A DNA stretch of 64,000 nucleotides from JBMOKU01 sp049324315 (GTDB lineage Bacteria > Bacillota > Clostridia > Peptostreptococcales > Thermotaleaceae). Within the stretch, counting starts at the first letter, position 1. The number at the start of each line of letters is the position of its first letter. A program made the position numbers and the translations under genes. Below, piece by piece: positions 1-9,112 of this stretch. The notes under the pieces were generated by a model, which made no database searches, was not told where the DNA came from, and saw nothing but the letters and a program-made list of their open reading frames with translations. Where the stretch lies: positions 53,695 to 117,694 of the forward strand of contig JBMOKU010000016.1 in assembly GCA_049324315.1 (NCBI GenBank), read 5' to 3'.

Positions 1-59
1 AATAATGTATTCAGGTATGAGAACGAGATATTGAAAAATAAAATATGGGGGAATTTAAA

Positions 60-1013
60 ATGAGCGGGATGACATACACGAACTTGATTAATGAAACATT
101 AGCGTTATATTTTCAAAAGGATTACGTAAAAGCATATAATTTTATTACCGACAATGCTTCGAAAGTGAAAGGGAATCATGCGCAGATATATAATTTTAGA
201 TATGCGATAGCTTGTAGAGCGGGTTTAAATGAATTGGCCATGGAGATAATGCGTGAGGCAATTATGGATAAAGGCTATTGGTATTCATATGATTATTTAA
301 TGAGCGATGATGATTTAAAGCCTTTATATGACTATAAGGATTTTGGCGAATTAGCGAATATATGTAAGGCTAGAGAAATTGAGGCGAAGAAAAATTCTAA
401 ACCTGACTTGAAAGTATTCATGCCTAATAACTTAGCAGATAATAACAAGCATCCTTTAATAATTGCATTGCATGGAAATGGAGAGAATATACTTATAACA
501 GAAGATTATTGGAATTCATGTGTTAAGAATAATTATATGTTAGCGTTACCACAATCTTCTGATATTGAATTCTCAGATGCTTACGGTTGGAATGACATTG
601 AAAAGGGAACGGAAGAGTTTGAAAAACATTATGAGAAAATGGTAGAAAATTATAATATAGATTCTAAAAATATCACTATAGGCGGCTTTTCTGCCGGAGC
701 TAGGGTTGCACTATACGCTGTATTAAAAGGTGTCATTCAAGCAAAGGGTTTTATTTTTGTGGGACCATGGCTGCCAGAAATTGAAGAATGGGAGACTCTG
801 TTAGATGAATTAAAAGTAAAAGGTGTTAAGAGTTATATTATATGTGGTGATAAAGATGAAGACTGTTTTGAAGGCTCAAAGAAGTTTGTTGAAATGTTAA
901 ATCAAAGAAACATACCCAATATATTTAAGGTGATAGAAGGTTTAAAACATGATTATCCAACTGACTTTGACAAAGAATTGGAAGAAGCTATAAAATTTAT
1001 AACAAAAGCATGA
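60..1013 (+). CDS. alpha/beta hydrolase (esterase/phospholipase-like)
   Basis: Predicted cytoplasmic serine hydrolase of about 317 residues. The N-terminal 110 residues are helical and TPR-like. The rest is an alpha/beta-hydrolase domain: oxyanion-type LHGNGEN near residue 137, nucleophile elbow GGFSAGA near 210, an acid in CGDKDED near 270 and the last histidine in LKHDYP near 297. I start at ATG 60 because GGGGGA lies 7 bases upstream. ATG 45 in the same frame has no ribosome-binding site. There is no signal peptide. The substrate is unknown; carboxylesterase or phospholipase are the nearest guesses. It is a single gene facing the peroxiredoxin gene. Confidence 0.75.
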   Translation: MSGMTYTNLINETLALYFQKDYVKAYNFITDNASKVKGNHAQIYNFRYAIACRAGLNELAMEIMREAIMDKGYWYSYDYLMSDDDLKPLYDYKDFGELANICKAREIEAKKNSKPDLKVFMPNNLADNNKHPLIIALHGNGENILITEDYWNSCVKNNYMLALPQSSDIEFSDAYGWNDIEKGTEEFEKHYEKMVENYNIDSKNITIGGFSAGARVALYAVLKGVIQAKGFIFVGPWLPEIEEWETLLDELKVKGVKSYIICGDKDEDCFEGSKKFVEMLNQRNIPNIFKVIEGLKHDYPTDFDKELEEAIKFITKA

Positions 1014-1056
1014 TTTTACATAACAAGTATGGTTATTTTCAAAAGAAGAACTTTAA

Positions 1057-1092
1057 AATGATGACCACCTATCAATATAGGTGGTCATCATT
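1057..1092. terminator. perfect 16-bp hairpin between convergent genes
   Basis: AATGATGACCACCTAT (1057-1072) and its exact complement (1077-1092) flank a CAAT loop. The T-run lies on the minus-strand side, so it best fits termination of the peroxiredoxin gene. It may act in both directions. Confidence 0.75.
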
Positions 1093-1106
1093 AAGATATT
1101 CTTATC

Positions 1107-1646
1107 TTACAGATGCTCTTCTCCTGGCTGCCAATCAATAGGGCATAGTCCACCGGATTGTAAAGCTTGTAATACTCTAAGGGTTTCGTCAACGCTTCTG
1201 CCTACATTTAGATCATGAACAACGGAATATCGGAGAACGCCTTCAGGATCAATGATAAATAAACCTCTTAATGCGATTCCATCTTCTTCCATCAAAATTC
1301 CATAATCTCGAGCTACTTTTTGCGTCATATCAGAAGCTAACGGAAACGCCAGCTGACCAAGGCCTCCCTGATCTTTTGGTGCATTGATCCATGCTTTATG
1401 GGAATGTTCGCTGTCTGTACTGACCCCTAAAACCTCCGCATTCATCTTTTGAAAGTCGGAGATTCTTCTGTTAAAGCCTGTTATCTCAGTGGGACAAACA
1501 AACGTAAAGTCCAGGGGATAGAAAAACATAACCAGCCATTTTCCTTTGTAGTTATCTAATGTAACCTTTCCAAATTCTTTTCCATTGCCCTGTACTGTTT
1601 TCATTTCAAAGTGTGGGGCTTGTCTACCAACTAATCTTTCTGCCAT
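1107..1646 (-). CDS. typical 2-Cys peroxiredoxin (AhpC/Prx family)
   Basis: Reduces hydrogen peroxide and organic peroxides in the cytoplasm. The length is 179 residues. The peroxidatic cysteine sits in FTFVCPTE near residue 51, and the resolving cysteine in GLCPIDW near 168 identifies the 2-Cys class. No AhpF-type reductase gene is adjacent, so the electron donor (thioredoxin or another) is unknown. The start follows a good AGGAGG. A Fur/PerR-like box lies about 70 bases upstream, which suggests control by iron or peroxide. Confidence 0.93.
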   Translation of the reverse strand: MAERLVGRQAPHFEMKTVQGNGKEFGKVTLDNYKGKWLVMFFYPLDFTFVCPTEITGFNRRISDFQKMNAEVLGVSTDSEHSHKAWINAPKDQGGLGQLAFPLASDMTQKVARDYGILMEEDGIALRGLFIIDPEGVLRYSVVHDLNVGRSVDETLRVLQALQSGGLCPIDWQPGEEHL

Positions 1647-1701
1647 TGTATAATACCTCCTGAAATTTAAAATCTAATCATTGTATTCCCCAAAAATAAA
1701 A

Positions 1702-1742
1702 AAAATAATCATGAAAATGATAATTATTTTCATGATTATTTT
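1702..1742. promoter_or_regulatory. Fur/PerR-type operator in a 17-bp perfect inverted repeat
   Basis: Bases 1702-1718 are exactly complementary to 1726-1742. Inside, 1713-1731 reads GAAAATGATAATTATTTTC, which matches the classical 19-base Fur consensus at 16 positions. It lies in the divergent gap between the peroxiredoxin gene and the solute-binding-protein gene and could control either. Fur and PerR boxes are similar, so the regulator is not decided by sequence alone. Confidence 0.7.
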
Positions 1743-1811
1743 ACTAAGAATAGATATTATTGCGCATAGAGCCTGAGAATGGAAAATAAATATTAAGAGG
1801 GGGGTGATCAA

Positions 1812-3164
1812 ATGGTAAAAAGTAAGAATCGACCTTTTACTCTTTTTTTGTGTCTACTGGTAAGTGGTTTTCTTATTCTAGGACCGATTTTTTTTATTGA
1901 ATACAGAGCTAGGGTATATAATAATCTTGAAACGGAGAAAAAAAGTGATTGGAAGGGTGTCATTACTGTTTGGGACTACCCTAGATTGGATAGTACGGAT
2001 GGAACGAGATATGGATGGATGACCAGCAAGATTAAGAAATTCGAAAGAGACAATCCCGGTGTATATATTGTTTTTAGGCCGTTAAACCCAAAAACCGGAC
2101 CTTTAGAATTGGAAACAGCTGCTAGAACGAAGACGTATCCGGATATTGCTCCTGTAGCTACAGAGTATGCTTATATATCTCAAAACCTACTGGAATCTGT
2201 GGATCCTTATTTAACCGGTGATGAGATGAACGATTATAAGGTTCAAGCTCTATCAGCAGTAAGGTTTGATGGGAAGCTGTGGGGTTTCCCTTGGATGATG
2301 ACAACCACAACAATGCTATTAAATGTGGATATATTTCGAGAGAAAGGTGTACCCATACCAAAGGACGGAAATTGGACGTATCAAGAATTCGTGGATACCT
2401 TAACGAAACTTACCTATGATAGAGATGGAGATGGCAAAAACGATGTCTTCGGATTCAATTCATACATTGATCTTAATAACTATAACACCTGGGGAATTAT
2501 ACTTTCCGATGGGGCCGAGATTTTTGATGATCAATCAAACTATTCCTTTTATGGCGACAAGGCCCAAAATGGCTTAAAGAAACTGGTAGACTTGAAACAA
2601 GTATATGGTGTGACGCCAAATAATTTTGGAAAGAATTCAGAAAAAGAGGCTTGGGATAGTTTCGTAAAAGATAGACGTGTAGCTGTATATCCAACGGGTA
2701 CATGGGCAATTAACGTACTGGAAGATCTGAGACGACAGGGACAAGGATTTGAATATGCCGTTGTCAATTTCCCCATTGGGGACTCAGGTATACCCATATC
2801 CGTTGCCAATAATGTTTCAGCCTATGGTATTTTTAAACAAGAGGACCCTAAAAAGTTGGAAATGTGCGTGAAATTTCTGAAATATGTGACGGAGGATCAA
2901 TATCAGGCAGAGCTATATAAATTGGGCGTATTTCCAGCTAAAAAGACGGTTGAGAATATCTACAAAAATAATCGAATGATGGCTAGGATCGAGGAAACAA
3001 TGCCTTATGCCAAGGGTCTTCCAAGGCATCCACATTGGATGACAATTGATGGTATTCTACAGAGTCAAATCAGGCAAGCGGTATTGGGAAGTAAAACCGT
3101 TGAAGAAGCACTAAATGAAGCTAGACAAAAGGTTGAGTCCTATCTTTCACTTTTAGAAAAATGA
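1812..3164 (+). CDS. extracellular sugar-binding protein, orphan
   Basis: Solute-binding protein of the family-1 (maltose/multiple-sugar) type, 450 residues. An N-terminal hydrophobic segment (about residues 9-30) anchors or exports it, and I see no lipobox cysteine. Typical motifs are the early ITVWDYPR strand, KLWGFPW near 155 and the calcium-loop-like DRDGDGKNDVFGF near 198. No permease or ATPase gene is adjacent. It may serve a distant transporter or act as a sensor for one. The ligand cannot be predicted. Confidence 0.8.
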   Translation: MVKSKNRPFTLFLCLLVSGFLILGPIFFIEYRARVYNNLETEKKSDWKGVITVWDYPRLDSTDGTRYGWMTSKIKKFERDNPGVYIVFRPLNPKTGPLELETAARTKTYPDIAPVATEYAYISQNLLESVDPYLTGDEMNDYKVQALSAVRFDGKLWGFPWMMTTTTMLLNVDIFREKGVPIPKDGNWTYQEFVDTLTKLTYDRDGDGKNDVFGFNSYIDLNNYNTWGIILSDGAEIFDDQSNYSFYGDKAQNGLKKLVDLKQVYGVTPNNFGKNSEKEAWDSFVKDRRVAVYPTGTWAINVLEDLRRQGQGFEYAVVNFPIGDSGIPISVANNVSAYGIFKQEDPKKLEMCVKFLKYVTEDQYQAELYKLGVFPAKKTVENIYKNNRMMARIEETMPYAKGLPRHPHWMTIDGILQSQIRQAVLGSKTVEEALNEARQKVESYLSLLEK

Positions 3165-3263
3165 AACAGGACATTTACAGGATATGCCTTGTTTTTACGA
3201 TTTCAAAAAGGTATACTTAATTTGATTCATCACAGGGTAATGTAAACATAAGGAGTGGTTATC

Positions 3264-4178
3264 GTGGATATTGAAAAGATATATAATCAGTTGAAAGAAA
3301 AAATCCAATCTTCTAATATAATAAAAGACGAAAGTATGGCAAAGCATACTTCCTTCAAAATTGGAGGACCTGTTGATATAATGGTAATACCAGAGACCTT
3401 TGAGGAGTTGAAAAGCGTTGTAAGTGTATGCATAGAGAATCAAATCCCGTATTATATTATTGGAAATGGCAGCAACCTGCTGGTTAGGGATAAAGGTATA
3501 CGGGGCGTGGTTATAAAAGTGGCTGAAAATTTCAGTAAGGTTCATATTGAGGGCACACGAGTAACGGCTCAGGCAGGAGTTTTGCTTTCTGTACTCTCAA
3601 AGATGATCATGAGAGAACACTTGGAAGGATTTGAGTTTGCCAGCGGTATACCCGGAACCTTGGGTGGAGGATTGACCATGAATGCCGGTGCCTACGGTGG
3701 AGAAGTGAAGGATGTGGTGGTTGGTGCCTCTGTTCTAGATGAAATGGGAAATGTTCACTACCTGGATAAGGAAGCCCTTGAACTGGAATATCGAAGCAGT
3801 ATGATACAGAAAAAGGGTTATATTGTTTTAGAAGTAGATATGGAATTGAAAAAGGGAGACTATCAAAAAATAAAGGAAACCGTTGATGATCTTACGCAAA
3901 AAAGGACGTCAAAGCAGCCCCTGCATCTACCCAGCGCTGGCAGCACATTTAAGCGGCCGCCGGGGCATTTTGCCGGAAAACTGATAGAGGATGCAGGGCT
4001 TAAAGGTGTACGAGTCGGTGGTGCTCAGGTATCGGATCAGCACTGCGGCTTTGTTGTTAACGTCGGAAATGCAACGGCAGAGGACGTCATTAACCTAATA
4101 AAACTTATTGAAAAGACCGTCAGGGATAAATTTGGTGTAGAACTGCATCCGGAAGTGAAGATCATTGGAGAAATCTAA
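3264..4178 (+). CDS. murB: UDP-N-acetylenolpyruvoylglucosamine reductase
   Basis: Second committed step of peptidoglycan precursor synthesis: NADPH-dependent reduction of UDP-GlcNAc-enolpyruvate to UDP-MurNAc, with FAD. The protein has 304 residues from GTG 3264, which AAGGAG precedes by 8 bases; the upstream GTG 3255 overlaps that site. FAD motifs GNGSNLLVRDKGIRG and SGIPGTLGGGLTMNAG are present, with the active-site serine in SAGSTFKRP and a C-terminal LHPEVKIIGE. The short form fits the type II (Gram-positive) enzymes. It leads a run murB, PHP gene, rapZ, yvcK on one strand. Confidence 0.95.
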   Translation: MDIEKIYNQLKEKIQSSNIIKDESMAKHTSFKIGGPVDIMVIPETFEELKSVVSVCIENQIPYYIIGNGSNLLVRDKGIRGVVIKVAENFSKVHIEGTRVTAQAGVLLSVLSKMIMREHLEGFEFASGIPGTLGGGLTMNAGAYGGEVKDVVVGASVLDEMGNVHYLDKEALELEYRSSMIQKKGYIVLEVDMELKKGDYQKIKETVDDLTQKRTSKQPLHLPSAGSTFKRPPGHFAGKLIEDAGLKGVRVGGAQVSDQHCGFVVNVGNATAEDVINLIKLIEKTVRDKFGVELHPEVKIIGEI

Positions 4179-4205
4179 GAAGAAAAACACTGGAGTGAAT
4201 ATAAG

Positions 4206-4937
4206 ATGAAAGTTTTTGCAGATTATCATACCCATACAAAATATAGTCATGGCAAAGGAACCATTCAAGAAAATGTAGATGAAGCCATCAGAAAAGGACT
4301 TAAAGAAGTGGCTATCACAGACCACGGATTTCGTCATATGGGCTTTGGTGTAAAACGTAAGGATCTAAAAAAAATGAGAAAAGAGATTGATGAGATCAAT
4401 CGTTCCACTGACAAAATCAACGTTAAACTAGGTCTGGAAGGAAATATCATCAGCACCGATGGAGAAATTGATATTGATAAAAACACTGAAAAAGAACTAG
4501 ACATTGTTTTGGTGGGCTATCATTTTGGTGCAATGCCTTCACAGTTTGTTGAAGGAAGCAAAATGCACGGTTTGAACCTTGTGGCAAAATATTTACCATC
4601 TTTAGAAAAGAAGGCTCGTGTAGTGAATACAAAGGCTGTGGTTGAAGCGATTCATAAAAATTCAATCGATATCCTAACCCACCCGGGTGCTAAAGCCAGC
4701 ATTGATACGGCGGAGGTGGCCAGAGCGGCAGCTCAGCGGGGAACCGCCCTTGAAATAAACAGCAGTCATGGATATTTAACCGTAGAATATATTAAGACGG
4801 CCATGAAAGAAGGGGTAAAGTTTGTTATTGACAGCGACGCCCATAGACCCCAGGACGTCGGGAATGTTGAGGCAGGTATAAAGAGAGCTGTTCAAGCCGG
4901 GCTAAAAGCAGATCAAATCATTAACGCTGAGGACTAA
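4206..4937 (+). CDS. PHP-domain phosphoesterase (YcdX-like)
   Basis: Metal-dependent phosphoesterase of the PHP superfamily, 243 residues, cytoplasmic. Metal ligands are seen in DYHTHTKYSHGKG at the N terminus, ITDHGF near 38, the glutamate in LGLEGNI near 78, LTHPGA near 156 and the C-terminal SDAH near 213. It lies 27 bases after murB and 18 before rapZ, a common Clostridia arrangement, so it is probably co-transcribed. Its substrate is unknown; a histidinol-phosphatase role is unlikely because no his genes are near. Confidence 0.85.
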   Translation: MKVFADYHTHTKYSHGKGTIQENVDEAIRKGLKEVAITDHGFRHMGFGVKRKDLKKMRKEIDEINRSTDKINVKLGLEGNIISTDGEIDIDKNTEKELDIVLVGYHFGAMPSQFVEGSKMHGLNLVAKYLPSLEKKARVVNTKAVVEAIHKNSIDILTHPGAKASIDTAEVARAAAQRGTALEINSSHGYLTVEYIKTAMKEGVKFVIDSDAHRPQDVGNVEAGIKRAVQAGLKADQIINAED

Positions 4938-4955
4938 CAAAGGAGGGGAATAAGG

Positions 4956-5822
4956 ATGAAATTCGTCATCATTACAGGATTATCCGGGGCAGGAAAAAGT
5001 CAAGCAATGAAAAGTATGGAGGATTTAGGCTTCTACTGTGTAGATAACCTACCGCCTTCATTAATTCCTAAATTTGCAGAATTATGTTTTCATGCAAAGG
5101 GAGAGATTGAAAAAATAGCATTAGTGATTGATATACGGGGTGGTCGTTTTTTTGATGATTTATTTGACAGCTTAAACACCCTTCAGCATTTGGGTTATCA
5201 CTACGAAATCTTATTTCTAGAAACTTCGGATGATGTCTTGATCAAGCGCTTCAAAGAATCCAGAAGAAATCATCCTCTTAGTCCAGACGGAAGACTGATT
5301 GAAGGTATCGCAGCTGAGAGGGAGAAACTTGCAAAACTAAAAGAAAAGGCAACTCATATCATTGATACATCAAACTTGATTGTGGGACAATTACGGGATG
5401 AAATTAAAAAAATCTATCTACATGGGGTAAGCTCTGATAATCTAACCATATCCGTTTTGTCTTTTGGTTTTAAGAAAGGAATTCCTTTAGATGCAGATTT
5501 AGTGTTTGATGTAAGATTTTTACCTAACCCCCACTATATAGAAGAACTGCGACCCTTTACGGGAAATGATCAAAGTGTCCGTGATTATGTGATGAAGTGG
5601 CCGGAAACCATAGCCTTTGTTCAGAAATTAGAGGACATGATCGATTTTCTTATCCCATTCTATATCAAGGAAGGGAAATCACAGCTTGTTATCGCTGTTG
5701 GTTGTACAGGAGGCAGGCACCGATCTGTGACCATTGCCAATAAACTTTATGAAAAACTGAAAGAAGACGGTCATAGGGTGATTGTCAATCATAGAGATGC
5801 TTCAAAGCCTACAGGTGAGTAA
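4956..5822 (+). CDS. rapZ: RNase adapter / nucleotide-binding protein RapZ
   Basis: RapZ (YvcJ) family of 288 residues. A Walker A loop (GLSGAGKSQA) is at residues 7-16, and the conserved C-terminal GCTGGRHRSV is near 252. In enterobacteria RapZ controls amino-sugar synthesis through small RNAs; in Firmicutes YvcJ hydrolyses GTP and its wider role is less clear. It is 2 bases from yvcK, so they are surely one operon. Start ATG 4956 follows AAAGGAGGGG. Confidence 0.93.
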   Translation: MKFVIITGLSGAGKSQAMKSMEDLGFYCVDNLPPSLIPKFAELCFHAKGEIEKIALVIDIRGGRFFDDLFDSLNTLQHLGYHYEILFLETSDDVLIKRFKESRRNHPLSPDGRLIEGIAAEREKLAKLKEKATHIIDTSNLIVGQLRDEIKKIYLHGVSSDNLTISVLSFGFKKGIPLDADLVFDVRFLPNPHYIEELRPFTGNDQSVRDYVMKWPETIAFVQKLEDMIDFLIPFYIKEGKSQLVIAVGCTGGRHRSVTIANKLYEKLKEDGHRVIVNHRDASKPTGE

Positions 5823-5824
5823 GC

Positions 5825-7174
5825 ATGGGCTTGTTTGATTGGTTAAAGCCTGGCTTGCGTCTCAAACGGTGGCTTCTAGTTGGGGGTATGGGGGTATTTT
5901 TTATTGTTGTAGGGTGTTATCCAATGATCAGGCGTTTGCTGGGAGAACAATTGGTTACGGAATCTACGGTTATTCTGACCTTAAGCGGTATCGTATTGTT
6001 GGTGTTTGCAGTGAAGGGGATGTTTCTTTCCGTATTGAAACTTTTAGACATTCCCAGTACCCAGCAAGGATATAGGTTATTGATTGATAAAAAGCTATAT
6101 GATAAGCGAATTTTGGCCAAAGGGCCTAAAATTGTTGTCATTGGAGGAGGAACCGGACTATCCATTCTGTTAAGGGGACTTAAAAAATATACGACGAATA
6201 TTACTGCCATCGTAACTGTTGCTGATGATGGCGGTGGATCAGGAAAAATCCGTGAGGATTTAGGGATGCTGCCGCCAGGCGATATTAGGAACTGTATTTT
6301 AGCTTTGGCGGATACAGAACCTATTATGGAGAGACTTCTTCAATACCGCTTTGAAGAAGGTTCCTTGAAAGGACAAAGCTTTGGCAATCTATTGATAGCT
6401 GCAATGAATGGTATATCCAGTAATTTTGAGGAAGCCATCAAGAAAATCAATGATGTACTGGCAGTTACCGGAACCGTTCTACCGGTCACCACCGAAAATG
6501 TAACTTTGTACGCAAAGCTGAAAAATGAAAAGGTAATCAAAGGGGAGTCACAGATACCCATTAAGGCATTGGAAATGGAAAGTGAGATTGAACAAGTTTT
6601 CTTGAAGCCAAATCAAGCAAAAGCGTTGGATGAAGCCCTTTTAGCCATTGAAAATGCAGATATTATCATATTAGGACCGGGAAGCTTGTATACCAGTGTT
6701 ATACCGAATCTGTTAGTGGACGGTATTGGAGAAGGCATACGAAGGGCCAAAGGAATTAAGGCGTATATCGCCAATGTGATGACCCAACCGGGAGAGACAG
6801 ATGGTTATGGCGTATGGAGGCATATTGAAGCCATTAAGAATCACTGCTGTTATGTGGATCTGGACTATGTTTTTGTTAACAATGAAGAAATCCCCTATGA
6901 AATCATTGAAAAATATGCTAAAGATGGTGCGAAACCTGTTCGGTTAACTGTAGAAGATAAATCAATGATTGAAAAAAGCAGTATGAAAATCATTGAGGGG
7001 AAATTTATTGATATCAAGAAGCAATATGTAAGGCATGATGCAGAAAAGCTTGGACAAATTATTTCCAAACTGGCAAGTGATGAAAAATTAGCAGGCAAAA
7101 ATGAAGTTGCTTTCTTACGTGCAAGAAGAATGCTAGAAGGGTTTATAATCGCCATCAAAAAAAGATCAGAATAG
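5825..7174 (+). CDS. yvcK: gluconeogenesis factor YvcK (CofD-like), membrane-anchored
   Basis: YvcK/MgfK family, which binds UDP-sugars and supports growth and cell-wall synthesis on gluconeogenic carbon. The core has IGGGTGLSILLRGLKKY near residue 102, VADDGGGSGKIREDLG near 130 and LGPGSLYTSVIPNL near 280. At 449 residues it is longer than the roughly 320 of the B. subtilis protein. The extra N-terminal 90 residues hold two hydrophobic segments (about 18-37 and 45-65), so it is likely held at the membrane. The usual next gene whiA is 15 kb away in this genome. Confidence 0.92.
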   Translation: MGLFDWLKPGLRLKRWLLVGGMGVFFIVVGCYPMIRRLLGEQLVTESTVILTLSGIVLLVFAVKGMFLSVLKLLDIPSTQQGYRLLIDKKLYDKRILAKGPKIVVIGGGTGLSILLRGLKKYTTNITAIVTVADDGGGSGKIREDLGMLPPGDIRNCILALADTEPIMERLLQYRFEEGSLKGQSFGNLLIAAMNGISSNFEEAIKKINDVLAVTGTVLPVTTENVTLYAKLKNEKVIKGESQIPIKALEMESEIEQVFLKPNQAKALDEALLAIENADIIILGPGSLYTSVIPNLLVDGIGEGIRRAKGIKAYIANVMTQPGETDGYGVWRHIEAIKNHCCYVDLDYVFVNNEEIPYEIIEKYAKDGAKPVRLTVEDKSMIEKSSMKIIEGKFIDIKKQYVRHDAEKLGQIISKLASDEKLAGKNEVAFLRARRMLEGFIIAIKKRSE

Positions 7175-7200
7175 TTATCTGATCTTTTTTGATGGCGATT
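7147..7200 (+). terminator. long hairpin overlapping the yvcK stop
   Basis: Bases 7147-7170 pair with 7178-7200 along some 23 bp with one A bulge and a 7-base loop. The stem includes GATCAGA/TCTGATC and an A-run/T-run. The left arm lies inside the last codons of yvcK, so the coding end doubles as the terminator arm. Confidence 0.7.
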
Positions 7201-7322
7201 GCTGCATCGTAGAAAGATTAAAAAATATATTTTTATTACAAAAAATGAAGGAGTATTCAAAAAAATGTAGAAAAGTACTATCATAATCATTCATGCGCCG
7301 CATATTGTATTTATGAAAATTA

Positions 7323-7368
7323 TATAGGATATGATAAATAAAAGCTGCAGCACAACAGATATCCTATA
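7323..7368 (+). promoter_or_regulatory. 10-bp inverted repeat in the tryptophanase leader
   Basis: TATAGGATAT (7323-7332) and ATATCCTATA (7359-7368) are perfectly complementary around a 26-base loop containing CTGCAG. No T-run follows, so an operator or mRNA structure is more likely than a terminator. No tryptophan-containing tnaC-like leader peptide was found nearby. Confidence 0.35.
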
Positions 7369-7415
7369 CAAAGTGTTTATATGGAAAAAGGATTTGATTA
7401 GAGGGAGGGGTTTTT

Positions 7416-8798
7416 GTGGCAATTAGAAAAGCAGAGCCATTTAAAATTAAAATGGTTGAACCAATTCGATTAATATCTAGGGAAGAAAGGGAGAAAGCGT
7501 TAATAAATGCAGGCTATAACCCTTTTGCATTGAGGGCAGAAGATGTTTACATTGATTTGCTTACAGACAGTGGAACAGGTGCCATGAGTGATGCACAATG
7601 GGCTGCCATGATGGTGGGAGACGAGTCGTATGCAGGCAGCCGCAGCTTTTACAGACTAGAAGCCTCCGTTCAGGATATTATCGGCTATAAATATGTTATT
7701 CCTGCCCATCAAGGGAGAGGTGCGGAACAAGTTGTATTTCCAAATGTTATCAAGAATAAGGGCGACTATGTACTTGGAAATATGCACTTTGACACAACAA
7801 AAGCCCACATTGAAATTTCAGGTGGAAGGGCAATAAATTTGGTTGCCGAAAAAGCCTATGATACCACTACATATGATGATTTTAAGGGCGATTTTGATCT
7901 AGGGAAACTGGAAGACTTTATCAAACAAAATGGTGTAGATAAAATTGCTTTAATCGTTATTACCGTAACCTGTAACTCAGCGGGCGGTCAACCAGTATCC
8001 ATGGCAAATATAAGAGGTGTTAAAGAAATAGCTGACCGATATGGTATTAAGGTCTTTATCGATGCTGCCAGATATGCTGAAAATGCGTATTTTATTAAGA
8101 TGAGAGAAGCCGGTTATCAGGATAAATCTATTAAAGATATCGTAAAGGAAATGTTTAGTTATGCTGATGGTTTTACCATGAGTGCGAAAAAAGATGGTCT
8201 TGTAAATATGGGGGGACTTATTGGTATTAAGGAAGACGAAGAGCTCTATACCATGTGCAGGTCTACCATCGTTCCAATGGAAGGATTCCCAACTTACGGT
8301 GGATTGTCTGGTAGAGATATGGAAGCATTGGCCGTTGGGATGCAGGAAGGTGTGGAATTAGACTATCTGGAATACCGTATTGAACAGGTAAAATATCTTG
8401 GAGACAGACTGGTGGAAGCAGGTGTGCCTATTCAATATCCAACAGGTGGTCATGCCGTATTCGTGGATTGTAAGAAAATTTGTCCACATATTCCGTATTA
8501 TCAATTCCCTGCCCAGGCGGTATGTAATGCAGTATATCTTGAAGCAGGTGTAAGACCCGTTGAAATCGGCTCCTTCCTTCTGGGTAGAGATCCGGATACA
8601 GGAGAGAATCTTGAATCTCCATTAGAGTTAATGAGATTAACCATACCTAGAAGAGTTTATACCAATAGACATATGGATGTTGTTGCAGATGCAGTCATCG
8701 AAGTATATAAAAATGCAGATAAGCTTGTAGGACTAGAATTTGATTATGAGCCGAAGGTCTTGAGACATTTTACCGCAAAATTAAAACCAGTTAAATAG
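7416..8798 (+). CDS. tnaA: tryptophanase (PLP-dependent beta-eliminating lyase)
   Basis: Splits L-tryptophan to indole, pyruvate and ammonia. It has 460 residues from GTG 7416 after GAGGGAGGGG. The family is shared with tyrosine phenol-lyase. I call tryptophanase because the C-terminal region reads GVRPVEIGSFLLGRDP, as in TnaA, where tyrosine phenol-lyases have the key arginine in SMERG. The PLP lysine is in SAKKDG near residue 256, and HQGRGAEQ (near 100) and FIDAARYAENAYF (near 215) are cofactor-site segments. No tryptophan permease is adjacent, and it has its own terminator. Confidence 0.88.
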   Translation: MAIRKAEPFKIKMVEPIRLISREEREKALINAGYNPFALRAEDVYIDLLTDSGTGAMSDAQWAAMMVGDESYAGSRSFYRLEASVQDIIGYKYVIPAHQGRGAEQVVFPNVIKNKGDYVLGNMHFDTTKAHIEISGGRAINLVAEKAYDTTTYDDFKGDFDLGKLEDFIKQNGVDKIALIVITVTCNSAGGQPVSMANIRGVKEIADRYGIKVFIDAARYAENAYFIKMREAGYQDKSIKDIVKEMFSYADGFTMSAKKDGLVNMGGLIGIKEDEELYTMCRSTIVPMEGFPTYGGLSGRDMEALAVGMQEGVELDYLEYRIEQVKYLGDRLVEAGVPIQYPTGGHAVFVDCKKICPHIPYYQFPAQAVCNAVYLEAGVRPVEIGSFLLGRDPDTGENLESPLELMRLTIPRRVYTNRHMDVVADAVIEVYKNADKLVGLEFDYEPKVLRHFTAKLKPVK

Positions 8799-8806
8799 AA
8801 GTACGT

Positions 8807-8844
8807 AAAAACAGAGCCTTGTATGATGCAAGGTTCTGTTTTTT
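8807..8844 (+). terminator. Rho-independent terminator after tnaA
   Basis: ACAGAGCCTTG pairs with CAAGGTTCTGT around TATGATG and is followed by a six-base T-run. Confidence 0.88.
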
Positions 8845-8857
8845 GTTTTGAGAATGT

Positions 8858-8990
8858 TGCATTCGCTGTCATCCTGAGCGTAGCCAAGGAGCTTAATTCT
8901 CTAGCAAAGTCATGGGGACGGTTCGAGCGTTTCCGAAGCACAGCGAAGGACCGAAGGGAAAACGATGGAACTGTCCCCGTGGCGCAGCGG
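8858..8990. repeat. REP-like hairpin element with GGGGACGGTTC ends
   Basis: Occupies the 358-base gap between tnaA and the LacI gene. The core 8911-8982 folds on itself: CATGGGGACGGTTC...CGTTTCC pairs with GGAAAACG...GGAACTGTCCCCGTG. Bases 8951-8990 recur almost unchanged at 35851-35888. Elements with GGGGAC/GTCCCC ends in Firmicutes are often linked to RAYT-type transposases, but none is in this window. Confidence 0.65.
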
Positions 8991-9112
8991 GGGTACACAA
9001 TTATATTTTACAGTTGATCGGCAGGGCAAATTTTGGTCTTGTTTTTTCAGAAAAATGTAAAAAAAGTATTTGATTCTGAATAGAATATTATGATAAAATA
9101 AGATCAAGTTCT

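Noticed and set aside
7416..8798. Tyrosine phenol-lyase
   Set aside because: The diagnostic arginine region of that enzyme (SMERG) is VEIGS here, as in tryptophanases.
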